A stretch of 46,084 nt of DNA. It comes from Gammaproteobacteria bacterium. GTDB lineage: Bacteria; Pseudomonadota; Gammaproteobacteria; Steroidobacterales; Steroidobacteraceae. Location of the stretch: NCBI GenBank assembly GCA_028870355.1, contig JAGWPU010000028.1:1-46084 (forward strand). The letters are read 5' to 3'. The notes under the pieces are model-generated. The model had not been told where the DNA came from. It was given only the letters and a program-made list of their open reading frames with translations, and ran no database searches. Made by a program: the position numbers and the translations under genes. Below, piece after piece: positions 38,684-46,084 of the stretch; the first letter of the stretch is position 1, and each line of letters starts with the position of its first letter.

Positions 38684-38893
38684 ATGCCGTATCGAGACAA
38701 CGCGCATTTGCCGCCGTCGGTTCGCGGCCACCTTCCGGAGCATGCGCAGTCGATCTACCGCGAGGCCTTCAACCACGCCTTCGAAGCGCACGCGGGCGAT
38801 CCGCGACAAGAGGAGGCCGCGCACCGGATCGCCTGGGCGGCGGTCAAGAGGCACTACGTCAAGGCTGGAGATCGTTGGCGCGAGCGCGATTGA
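38684..38893 (+). CDS. chaB: ChaB-family small protein
   Basis: A 69-residue protein with the ChaB pattern: PYRDNAHLPPSVRGHLPEHAQ, then YREAFNHAFEAH, and a final helix AAHRIAWAAVKRHYVKAG. ChaB was named as a cation transport regulator of the ChaA antiporter, but its biochemical role remains uncertain and chaA is not here. CGGAGGAGCGAGG supplies a strong ribosome-binding site. It sits between a TSUP permease and UspA, a stress-type grouping. Confidence 0.85.
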   Translation: MPYRDNAHLPPSVRGHLPEHAQSIYREAFNHAFEAHAGDPRQEEAAHRIAWAAVKRHYVKAGDRWRERD

Positions 38894-38980
38894 TCCACGC
38901 GGGCAGGCTACGCATGTTCTCGTATTGCCCGGTGCCTGCGGAGGCCTACGATGTCCGGACGCGGTGCGCAGGAGGTCCTC

Positions 38981-39442
38981 ATGGCCGGTCTCTACCAGAA
39001 GATCTTGGTGCCGATCGACGGCAGTGAAACCGCGACCGCCGGGTTGCAGCACGCGTTGCGGCTCGGAAAGGATCAAGGGGCGAGTCTGTGCCTGCTGCAC
39101 GTCGTCCACGACTACCTGGAACAGGACGGCTTGCGCGGCACCGTCCGCTCGGAAGACCTGTTGCGTGCGCTGCGTGCCCGCGGGGAGCAGATCCTGAGAG
39201 ATGCCGCGACCCGCGCCGGTGCGGCCGGCGTCGCCGCGCGCACCGATACGATCGAGATCGCGACCGGACCGGTCGGCGAAGCGATCGTGGCGTACTTGAA
39301 GGTCTGGCCGGCGGATCTGATCGTTCTCGGCACGCACGGTCGCCGGGGCTTGCGTCGGCTCGTGCTCGGCAGTGATGCCGAATACGTCGTGCGGAGCACG
39401 CCGGTGCCGGTGCTGCTGATTCGCGGGCCGGGTCCCCACTGA
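38981..39442 (+). CDS. Universal stress protein UspA family
   Basis: A 153-residue single-domain protein with [18 protein letters not shown] at the start. The ATP-binding motif [21 protein letters not shown] near the end has the G-2x-G-9x-G-S spacing of ATP-binding Usp proteins. It ends VPVLLIRG. The ATG at 38981 is chosen because AGGAGG lies five bases before it; an open frame from 38951 lacks such a site. It is expected to be cytosolic and induced by stress or starvation. Confidence 0.9.
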   Translation: MAGLYQKILVPIDGSETATAGLQHALRLGKDQGASLCLLHVVHDYLEQDGLRGTVRSEDLLRALRARGEQILRDAATRAGAAGVAARTDTIEIATGPVGEAIVAYLKVWPADLIVLGTHGRRGLRRLVLGSDAEYVVRSTPVPVLLIRGPGPH

Positions 39443-39526
39443 TCCGTGCGCGCCGCGCTGCGCGCGCCGCTCCTCCACCGCGTCGATTGCTGCGAAGCGG
39501 ATGCGTTCCGACCGGCCGTCCGGCGG

Positions 39527-39532
39527 TACAAT
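39527..39532 (+). promoter_or_regulatory. Candidate -10 box of the aldo/keto reductase gene
   Basis: TACAAT is followed by CCTGCC and lies 44 bases before the start codon. The matching -35 is weak. Confidence 0.4.
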
Positions 39533-39579
39533 CCTGCCTCGTTCGCCGAGTGGAAACGATCGAGGTTCACGAAGTCATG

Positions 39580-40566
<987 letters not shown>

Positions 40567-40575
40567 CGGTCGGCG

Positions 40576-41382
40576 TTAGCCGGGCAGATAGGGGAACCAG
40601 TCCGCGCGCAGCCGCTCGCCCGGCCGCATCCCGTGTCCCGGGAAGGGCGGTGAGGTGCGCCCGGGCCGCTCGACGTAGCGGGCGTCGTCGCCGACCACGC
40701 GCAACGAGAACGCGCGCCGTCGGATCGCGCTGTGGTTGCCGCGTGCGCCGTGCAGGGTGCGATACGAGAACGCGACCGCGTCGCCGGGCTCCATCGGCCA
40801 TTCGAGTACCGGCAGGCCCTGCGCGTCCGGGTCCGGTACCGGCAGGTAGTCGTCGACGTTCGGGTAGAAGTTCTGTTCCGACAGCCAGCGAGTCGGCAGC
40901 ACGAGCTTCGGCCAGCGGTGGGATCCGGCGACGCAGCGCAGGCTCGCCTCGCGCACCGGATCGAGCGGCGTCCAGAAGCTCAGCGTCTGCTCGCCGTCGA
41001 CGAAGTAGTACGGCGCATCCTGGTGCCACGGCGTCGCCTTCGAGGTTCCCGGTTCCTTCACGAGCACGTGGTCGTGGAACATCTGGACGCGTTCAGAGCG
41101 CATCAGTGCGGCGGCGACCGCGGCGATCCGCGGATCGCGGATCACGCGTTCGAACTCCGGGATCCGGGTCCAGTTGCAGTAGTCGTCGAAGAATCGGCCG
41201 CTCTCGCCGGGCTTGAGATTCTCCGCCGCGTACGGGCCGGGTTCCGCCATGTTGCGCTCGACGCCCGCGCGCAGGGCTTCCACCCACGGTGCGAACAGGC
41301 CGGGCAGCAGTGCGGCGCCGTCGCGCGCGAACGCGGTGACCTGCGCATCACTCACCAATGGTTCGACCCTCTGCTGGTTCAT
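40576..41382 (-). CDS. PhyH-type Fe(II)/2-oxoglutarate dioxygenase
   Basis: A 268-residue phytanoyl-CoA dioxygenase family member. The iron facial triad is readable as H120 and D122 in TPWHQDAPYYF and H211 in SYRTLHGARGNHS. Arginines after it (RRRAFSLR) supply the 2-oxoglutarate contact. The family hydroxylates small molecules ranging from phytanoyl-CoA to halogenated or osmolyte substrates; which one is unknown. GATGGAG eight bases before the ATG at 41382 gives the ribosome-binding site, and it spans the end of the upstream GST fragment. Confidence 0.88.
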   Translation of the reverse strand: MNQQRVEPLVSDAQVTAFARDGAALLPGLFAPWVEALRAGVERNMAEPGPYAAENLKPGESGRFFDDYCNWTRIPEFERVIRDPRIAAVAAALMRSERVQMFHDHVLVKEPGTSKATPWHQDAPYYFVDGEQTLSFWTPLDPVREASLRCVAGSHRWPKLVLPTRWLSEQNFYPNVDDYLPVPDPDAQGLPVLEWPMEPGDAVAFSYRTLHGARGNHSAIRRRAFSLRVVGDDARYVERPGRTSPPFPGHGMRPGERLRADWFPYLPG

Positions 41383-41395
41383 CGGTGCGGCTCCA

Positions 41396-41635
41396 TCAGT
41401 CGGCGGCTGGTGTGCGTCGGGCGAGAGCGCCGAAGGCATCGAGCAGACGCTCGCGCCAGGCGTGCCCGGCGTTGCGTTCCGCGAGGAACCCCGCAGGGCT
41501 CGCGACGCGCGCCCATTGCAGCGCGCCGAACACCACGTAATCGGCGTACCCCGGATGCGCACCGCGCAGACCGGCTTGCGGCACGAGGCCGGTGTCGAGC
41601 GGGTTCACCCGTGAGATCGTACCGGCGCCGGTCAT
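41396..41635 (-). pseudogene. Glutathione S-transferase C-terminal fragment
   Basis: A 79-codon frame whose product YADYVVFGALQWARVASP and AWRERLLDAFGALARRTPA matches the last helices of GST-C domains in etherase-like glutathione S-transferases. The whole thioredoxin-like N-terminal domain and the first half of the helical domain are missing. The methyltransferase gene begins 66 bases away on the other strand, so there is no room for them. It is most likely the tail of a gene cut by a deletion. It could still be translated, since it is open and has an ATG. Confidence 0.65.
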
Positions 41636-41688
41636 GAGAGGGGATGATAAAGGAACGCGATCGCAACACAAGCGAGCCCGGGCGGCGC

Positions 41689-41694
41689 TAAGAT
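41689..41694 (+). promoter_or_regulatory. Possible -10 box of the methyltransferase gene
   Basis: TAAGAT ends six bases before the start codon and no ribosome-binding site separates them, suggesting a leaderless message. Confidence 0.3.
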
Positions 41695-41700
41695 CGGCAG

Positions 41701-42555
41701 ATGAGCGCACGATCGACCGCGGACAACCGGGACCAAATCGCGTACTGGAACGACGCCGCCGGGGCGACCTGGGCGAAACTGCAAATCGTGCTCGACCGTC
41801 AGGTCGAGCCACTCGGCCGGGAGGCGATCCGGCGGCTCGCCCCGCGCCCCGACGAACGGATTCTCGACCTCGGTTGCGGCTGCGGCCAGACCTCGCTCGA
41901 ACTCGCGGCCGAGGTCGGACCCTCGGGCGCGGTGGTCGCGCTCGACGTGTCGCGCCCGATGCTCGCGGTCGCGCGCGCGCGCGCGCGACCCGTTCCCGGC
42001 GCCGCGATCGAGTTCCGCGAAGCCGATGCGCAGGTCGAGCCGTTCGCGCCGGCGGTCTTCGATGCGGCCTTTTCGCGTTTCGGTGTGATGTTCTTCGCCG
42101 ATCCGGTCGCCGCGTTCGGCAATGTCCGGCGGGCATTGAAGCCCGCGGGCCGGCTCGCCTTCGTGTGCTGGCGCACTCTCGAGGAGAACGACTGGATGCG
42201 CGTTCCGCTGGAGGCCGCGCGAGGGCTGCTGCCGCCGCCGACACCCGTCGATCCGCAGGCGCCGGGGCCGTTCGCGTTCGCCGACGCGGCACGGGTGCGC
42301 CGAATCCTGGTCGATGCGGGGTTCGTGAATCCGAGGATCGAACCGTTCGACGCGCTGATCGGTGGAACGGGTCTCGACGAGACGGTGAGACTCCTGTGTC
42401 GCGTCGGCCCGCTCGGCGCCGCGATGCGTGAACGACCGGATCTGCTTCCCGCGGCCGCGGATGCGGTGCGTGCGGCATTGTCGCCGCGACTCGGCCCGGA
42501 TGGGGTGCGCATGCGCGCAGCGGTCTGGATCGTCCAGGCCGCGAGCGGTCCCTGA
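41701..42555 (+). CDS. Class I SAM-dependent methyltransferase
   Basis: A 284-residue protein with a Rossmann-type methyltransferase domain of the UbiE/Methyltransf_11 group. Motif I is ILDLGCGCGQTSLELA (near residue 54), the acidic end of strand 2 is VVALDVSRPML, and motif III is FDAAFSRFGVMFF. An N-terminal WNDAAGATWAKLQ helix and a C-terminal helical region are shared with a group of small-molecule methyltransferases annotated without substrate. It precedes tadA by 15 bases on the same strand. Confidence 0.85.
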   Translation: MSARSTADNRDQIAYWNDAAGATWAKLQIVLDRQVEPLGREAIRRLAPRPDERILDLGCGCGQTSLELAAEVGPSGAVVALDVSRPMLAVARARARPVPGAAIEFREADAQVEPFAPAVFDAAFSRFGVMFFADPVAAFGNVRRALKPAGRLAFVCWRTLEENDWMRVPLEAARGLLPPPTPVDPQAPGPFAFADAARVRRILVDAGFVNPRIEPFDALIGGTGLDETVRLLCRVGPLGAAMRERPDLLPAAADAVRAALSPRLGPDGVRMRAAVWIVQAASGP

Positions 42556-42570
42556 GCGACGCCGTCGCCG

Positions 42571-43026
42571 ATGACGGGAACGGACGTCGATTATCTGCGT
42601 CGTGCGCTCGAACTCGCGGCGCAAGGTGAGCGGGAAGGCGAGGTACCGGTCGGTGCGCTCGTCGTGATCGACGGGACGATCGTTGCCGAAGCCTGGAACC
42701 GGCCGATCGGCGCCTGCGATCCGACCGCGCACGCGGAAATCCTCGCACTGCGCGCGGCCGGCGCGGCGCGGCGAAATTACCGGCTGGAGCGCGCGACGCT
42801 GTACGTCACGCTCGAGCCTTGCGCGATGTGCGCCGGAGCGCTACTGAACGCGCGCGTCGCGCGGACGGTGTTCGGCGCCTGGGACCCGAAGGCGGGAGCC
42901 TGCGGCAGCGTGCTCGATCTGCCGCGCGAGCCGCGCCTGACGCACCGCATGGACGTGTTCGGTGGCGTGTGTGCGGACGAGTGCGCTGAGTTGCTGCGGC
43001 GGTTCTTCGCCGGGCGGCGGCGCTGA
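42571..43026 (+). CDS. tadA: tRNA-specific adenosine deaminase TadA
   Basis: TadA converts adenosine-34 of tRNA-Arg(ACG) to inosine and is usually essential. The 151-residue protein has the zinc deaminase motifs TAHAE (H54, catalytic E56) and PCAMC (C84, C87). VPVGALVV and a late RLTHRMDVFGGV are also typical of the family. It is convergent with mltF, its common neighbour in gammaproteobacteria. Confidence 0.96.
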   Translation: MTGTDVDYLRRALELAAQGEREGEVPVGALVVIDGTIVAEAWNRPIGACDPTAHAEILALRAAGAARRNYRLERATLYVTLEPCAMCAGALLNARVARTVFGAWDPKAGACGSVLDLPREPRLTHRMDVFGGVCADECAELLRRFFAGRRR

Positions 43027-43094
43027 GGAGACCGCGGCCGCTCGCCGTCGCGGAGCGGGGGTTCGGTCGCGCGCGCTGAATCCGCGATGCGAGC

Positions 43095-43129
43095 TCAGCG
43101 ACGCGGTGTTAGTTCAGCGACGCGGTGTT
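43095..43129. repeat. 19-bp period tandem duplication over the mltF stop
   Basis: TCAGCGACGCGGTGTT occurs at 43095-43110 and 43114-43129, separated by AGT. One copy encodes the last residues of MltF; the junction supplies its TAA stop codon. Confidence 0.9.
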
Positions 43130-44509
43130 CGGGCCCCACGCCCACTCGAGCATGTCGAGATAGCCGCGCACGTTGTCGACGTAGCGCACCGGTTCCCAGC
43201 CGCGCGCGTAGCCATTCTGAGTCTGCGCGTACCAGCGCGGCTGCGACAGCAGCGGCAGGAATTCGCGCACGGCCTGCCAGGAGTCGGGATTGCGACCGGC
43301 GCGCTGTGCGAGCACTCGCGCGTCCTCGAGATGGCCGAAGCCGATGTTGTAGGCCGCGAGCGCGAACCACGTGCGATCCGGTTCCGGCACGTGCGCCGGG
43401 ATCTTGTCGAGCACGCGCTTGAAGTAGCGGGCACCACCGAAGATGCTCTCGCGCGGATCGTTCGGATCGGCGACCTTGGATTCGCGCGCCGTATCGGGCG
43501 TCAACTGCATCAGTCCCTCGGCACCGGTCGGCGAGGTCGCGCGGGGATCCCAGCGCGATTCCTGGTACGCGATCGCGGCGAGCAAGCGCCAGTTCTCGTC
43601 GGTCGCGGCCGCCGCCTGCTCGAACCACTTCCGGTACGCGGGCAGCCGGCGCTGCATCTGACGCAGGAAATCCCGCGGACCGACGAAATCCATGCGCTCC
43701 GCACGCCCGTAGTAGCGCATCAGGATCGACGCGAGCTCGCCGCTCGAGCGCATCCGCGCGAAGTACGCGGATACCTCGCCGAGGAACTCCCGATGCCGCG
43801 CGCTCACGGCCCAAGCGAGCGCGCGCGTGTCCGGCAGGTCGAACGCGACGCGCAATTCCGGATGCACCGCATGCGCGAGCGCGTACTCGGCCGAGTCGGC
43901 GATCGTGTAGTCGATCGCTCCGTCGGCGACCTGATCGAGGAGCGCCTGGGTGTCGGTGCTCGCGTTCTCGATCCAGACCAGGTTCGGGATCCGGCGGCTC
44001 GCGTCGGCCAGGGTGTGCGCGTGCGCGCTGCCGGCGGCGACCTGCAGGTCGCCGTCGCCGAGGTCCGCGAGCGACGCGGGGCGCGGCTCGCCCCGGCGAT
44101 AGATCAGGTGTTCATGGACCCGTTCGTACGGCGCCGCGAATGCGATCCCCGGGATCGGTGCGGCGGGCACCTTCAGCGCCGCGGCGGCGAGGTGCGCGCG
44201 TCCCGATTCGATCGCCGAATAGATGTCGGCGAAGCTCGCGACCGGGATGATCTCGAGTCGCACGCCGAGTTCGCGCGCAAAGCGTCGCGCGAACTCGTAC
44301 TCCGGTCCGGCGAGCGTATCGTCGCTCCCGCGATAGAAGGAGAACGGCCCTGCCCGGGTGACGACGCGCAACTCCCCGAGCGCCCGGATCTGACCGATCA
44401 GATTCGGCACGGGCGCATAGGTCGCGAGCAGTGTCACCGCGGAGGCGGCGAGCGCGACCTTCGCGAGCGGCGCGAAGCGGTGTCGGAGGGTGCGGGTGGG
44501 AACGGTCAC
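43109..44509 (-). CDS. mltF: Membrane-bound lytic murein transglycosylase F
   Basis: MltF cuts peptidoglycan glycan strands from the periplasmic side. The 466-residue protein has an N-terminal hydrophobic segment (residues 15-31, VALAASAVTLLATYAP) without a lipobox cysteine. A solute-binding-protein-like domain follows (about 45-270, GELRVVTRAGPFSFY). The C-terminal SLT domain has catalytic E317 in AIAYQESRWDP, then GLMQLTP and WFALAAYNIGFGHLEDAR. The domain order is that of MltF. A tandem duplication at its very end has fixed the present stop codon. Confidence 0.94.
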   Translation of the reverse strand: MTVPTRTLRHRFAPLAKVALAASAVTLLATYAPVPNLIGQIRALGELRVVTRAGPFSFYRGSDDTLAGPEYEFARRFARELGVRLEIIPVASFADIYSAIESGRAHLAAAALKVPAAPIPGIAFAAPYERVHEHLIYRRGEPRPASLADLGDGDLQVAAGSAHAHTLADASRRIPNLVWIENASTDTQALLDQVADGAIDYTIADSAEYALAHAVHPELRVAFDLPDTRALAWAVSARHREFLGEVSAYFARMRSSGELASILMRYYGRAERMDFVGPRDFLRQMQRRLPAYRKWFEQAAAATDENWRLLAAIAYQESRWDPRATSPTGAEGLMQLTPDTARESKVADPNDPRESIFGGARYFKRVLDKIPAHVPEPDRTWFALAAYNIGFGHLEDARVLAQRAGRNPDSWQAVREFLPLLSQPRWYAQTQNGYARGWEPVRYVDNVRGYLDMLEWAWGPNTASLN

Positions 44510-44572
44510 CGGGGGTTTGAGTCCGTGGCGCTCGACAGGTTCCGGGGTGGAGCAATTTACGAGCGAGTGCGC

Positions 44573-44578
44573 TAGAAT
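44573..44578 (+). promoter_or_regulatory. Candidate -10 box of tRNA-Ser
   Basis: TAGAAT followed by AGCCGG lies 90 bases upstream of the mature tRNA. It resembles the guaB element. No good -35 was found. Confidence 0.45.
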
Positions 44579-44610
44579 AGCCGGTTCCGGGCCTCCGGTG
44601 AGCTATTTGA

Positions 44611-44631
44611 CCGCAATCGCCGCGATTGCGG
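44611..44631 (+). other. Perfect 9-bp hairpin in the tRNA-Ser leader
   Basis: CCGCAATCG pairs exactly with CGATTGCGG around CCG. It lies between the candidate promoter and the tRNA, so it would be part of the precursor. It could guide processing or be an operator. No T tract follows. Confidence 0.5.
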
Positions 44632-44668
44632 CTTGCCGGTGCGCGCGCTGATCGAATTCAAGTCAATC

Positions 44669-44761
44669 GGAGAGGTACCGAAGTGGTCATAACGGCGCCG
44701 ACTCGAAATCGGATGGTCGGGTAATTCCGGCACGTGGGTTCGAATCCCACCCTCTCCGCCA
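44669..44761 (+). tRNA. tRNA-Ser, anticodon CGA
   Basis: The acceptor stem GGAGAGG pairs with CCTCTCC, followed by discriminator G and an encoded CCA. The anticodon loop CTCGAAA gives CGA, which reads UCG serine. A long variable arm and the T loop GTTCGAATC confirm a class II tRNA. No integrase or attachment-site duplicate is seen in the window. Confidence 0.97.
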
Positions 44762-44792
44762 TTTCAGAACCGAACTGCGAACGCCGGGCGTA

Positions 44793-44809
44793 GCCGGCTT
44801 TACGCCGGC
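44793..44809 (+). terminator. Hairpin after tRNA-Ser
   Basis: GCCGGC and GCCGGC form a six-base stem with loop TTTAC, 32 bases past the tRNA. There is no T tract, so a terminator role is only possible. Confidence 0.3.
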
Positions 44810-44841
44810 AGCGGCGGTCGGCGTCTGAAGCAGAATGCATT

Positions 44842-45477
44842 TCAAGTCGATGATGCGGCCCGTCGGCGACGTGCTCGGCCGCCACGAGAGGCTCTGCGCC
44901 AGGCGGCGTGGATCAGCAGGAAGATCGCCCCGCCGATCGCGCCGTACAAGTGCGCCTGGGGTACGACCTTGCCGCCGAGTCCACGGGTCTCGTCGGGGAG
45001 CGCGCCGGTCTTCAGGGTCCAGCCGATCACCGCGATCATCCCGAGGAGCAGCGCACCCGAGTACACGGGGCGCCGCGGCAACTCGGACAGCGCGCCGGCG
45101 CAGAAGAACCCGAACAGCACGCCCGAGATCCCGACGTACCAGGCGATCTGCGGGCTGAACGCCAGGAGTCCCGCGCCGACCGCGAGCGCGCTCACGAGCA
45201 GCACGCCGACCCAGGCGCGTTCGTCGAGCGCGTCGCGGTACAGCCCCCAGATCAGGAACAGGCCGAGCACGTCGCGGGATAGATGGACCCAGCCGAGGTG
45301 CACGAGGTTGCCGGTCAGCAGGCGCCATACCTCGCCGCGCAACACGGCCTGGCGTCGATATTGGAGCGCCGGCGCCCAGCCCGCCGCCTGGAACGTCGTG
45401 AGCGCCGCTGCGAGTGCGAGCGGCAGGCGCCAGCGGCGCAGGATCTGCCGACCGGACGCTGAGGTCATTTTGCCCAC
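44842..45477 (-). CDS. Rhombosortase (rhomboid-type intramembrane serine protease)
   Basis: Rhombosortases are rhomboid-family proteases thought to cut GlyGly-CTERM tails of exported proteins. The 211-residue protein has about six hydrophobic helices. The region GEVWRLLTGNLVHLGWVHLSRDVLGL, the serine motif GISGVLFGFF with S118, and the histidine in AHLYGAIGGAIF (H176) fit the family. The basic C-terminal tail is cytosolic. The start is the GTG at 45477, or the ATG at 45468; AAGGA is close to the GTG. No GlyGly-CTERM substrate gene is in this window. Confidence 0.85.
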   Translation of the reverse strand: MGKMTSASGRQILRRWRLPLALAAALTTFQAAGWAPALQYRRQAVLRGEVWRLLTGNLVHLGWVHLSRDVLGLFLIWGLYRDALDERAWVGVLLVSALAVGAGLLAFSPQIAWYVGISGVLFGFFCAGALSELPRRPVYSGALLLGMIAVIGWTLKTGALPDETRGLGGKVVPQAHLYGAIGGAIFLLIHAAWRRASRGGRARRRRAASST

Positions 45478-45493
45478 GGGTCCTTACGGTACC

Positions 45494-46084
45494 ATGTCGG
45501 TCATGAACGTTGCGACGACCGAGACCCGACAGTACCGCTACTACGACTTCGTGATGGCGGCCTACGTGTGCGTGTTGCTGTGCTCGAACCTGATCGGGCC
45601 GGCCAAGGAGACCTCGGTGAACGTGCCGATCTTCGGCACCGTGACGTTCCTCGCGGGCGTGCTGTTCTTCCCGATCTCCTACATCTTCGGCGACATCCTG
45701 ACCGAGGTGTACGGGTACGCGCGCGACCGGCGCGTCGTCTGGGCGGGCTTCGGCGCACTCGCGTTCGCGTCGCTGATGGCGACGATCGTCGTGCACCTGC
45801 CCCCGTCCGCGGCGGGCCGCGCGAACCAGGCGGCGCTGGTCGCCATCTTCGGCAATACACCGCGGATCGTCGCCGCGTCGATCATCGCGTTCCTCTGCGG
45901 CACGTTCGTGAACAGCTACGTGCTCGCGAAGATGAAGATCTGGACGCGCGGGCGCTGGCTGTGGACCCGGCTGGTCGGCTCGACGCTGTGCGGCGAGCTG
46001 GTCGACTCGGCGCTGTTCTACACGATCGCATTCTACGGGCGGATGTCGTGGCCGCACCTGCAGGGCTTGCTGTTCACGCAGTAC
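45494..46084 (+). CDS. yhhQ: Queuosine-precursor transporter, YhhQ/VUT family (partial)
   Basis: The first 197 codons of a membrane transporter that runs off the right edge. YhhQ-family proteins import preQ0 or preQ1. It shows YDFVMAAYVCVLLCSNLIGPAKE, GVLFFPISYIFGDILTEVYGYARDRR and a later LWTRLVGSTLCGELVDSALFY, all typical of the VUT family. ATGs at 45494 and 45503 are both possible. It is divergent from the rhombosortase across 16 bases. It links functionally with queA and tgt at the other end of the window. Confidence 0.92.
   Translation, partial: MSVMNVATTETRQYRYYDFVMAAYVCVLLCSNLIGPAKETSVNVPIFGTVTFLAGVLFFPISYIFGDILTEVYGYARDRRVVWAGFGALAFASLMATIVVHLPPSAAGRANQAALVAIFGNTPRIVAASIIAFLCGTFVNSYVLAKMKIWTRGRWLWTRLVGSTLCGELVDSALFYTIAFYGRMSWPHLQGLLFTQY

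Noticed and set aside
41981-41996. Alternating CG run in the methyltransferase gene as a possible Z-DNA or regulatory repeat
   Set aside because: It encodes Ala-Arg repeats within a conserved coding frame and is explained by local codon use.
44669-44761. tRNA-Ser as an integration site of a mobile island
   Set aside because: No integrase gene and no repeat of the tRNA 3' end were seen nearby.

Overview
This window reads as chromosomal DNA of a G+C-rich gammaproteobacterium. The G+C estimate is by eye, not computed. The gene order of the first 27 kb is the family-typical gammaproteobacterial block: tRNA-Leu, queA, tgt, yajC, secD, secF, suhB, trmJ, iscS, iscU-like, iscA, ndk, rlmN, pilW/pilF, rodZ, hisS, yfgM, bamB, der, xseA, guaB, guaA. 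From memory, the same block occurs in Pseudomonas and, in pieces, in E. coli. A rhombosortase and -10 elements of the form TAnAAT followed by G/C also fit this class. A deep-branching lineage near Xanthomonadales, Nevskiales or Steroidobacterales is possible, but that is inference.

Layout. 1-5508: tRNA-Leu(CAA) on the minus strand, the queuosine genes queA and tgt, and the Sec accessory membrane complex yajC-secD-secF. 5622-7097: an APC-family amino acid permease set into the block. 7150-10635: divergent suhB and trmJ, then a translationally coupled iscS, a degenerate iscU-like gene and iscA. 10832-21722: ndk, rlmN, pilW, rodZ, hisS, yfgM, bamB and der, then a very large DUF748 envelope gene. 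21797-26803: a small secreted protein, xseA (minus), guaB and guaA. 26804-27853: about 1 kb without an intact gene, holding a frameshifted SDR/NmrA-like pseudogene. 27854-41635: an accessory block with a YbiT-type ABC-F ATPase, a VAO-type flavin oxidase, a winged-helix STAND regulator, a secreted protein of unknown function, an MFS permease, a secreted amidohydrolase, a TauE/SafE permease, ChaB, UspA, an aldo/keto reductase, a PhyH-type dioxygenase and a GST C-terminal fragment. 41701-46084: a methyltransferase, tadA, mltF (minus), tRNA-Ser(CGA), rhombosortase (minus) and the start of a YhhQ-type queuosine-precursor transporter.

How the genes work together. queA and tgt make queuosine-modified tRNA, and the transporter at the right edge would import precursor. 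trmJ, tadA and rlmN are further tRNA/rRNA modification genes. yajC-secDF, bamB, yfgM, rodZ, pilW, mltF and the DUF748 protein serve protein export and the cell envelope. guaB-guaA and ndk serve nucleotide supply.

The most notable feature is the remodelled iron-sulfur locus. iscR, hscB, hscA, fdx and iscX are absent from their usual places, as is ispG between rodZ and hisS. The scaffold gene that remains has lost two of the three cluster-ligand cysteines and the LPPVK chaperone-recognition motif. The cysteine desulfurase lacks the C-terminal tail that docks IscU. Together these suggest a reduced, HscAB-independent system whose IscU-like protein is no longer a classical scaffold.

No rRNA, CRISPR array, prophage or intact insertion sequence was seen.
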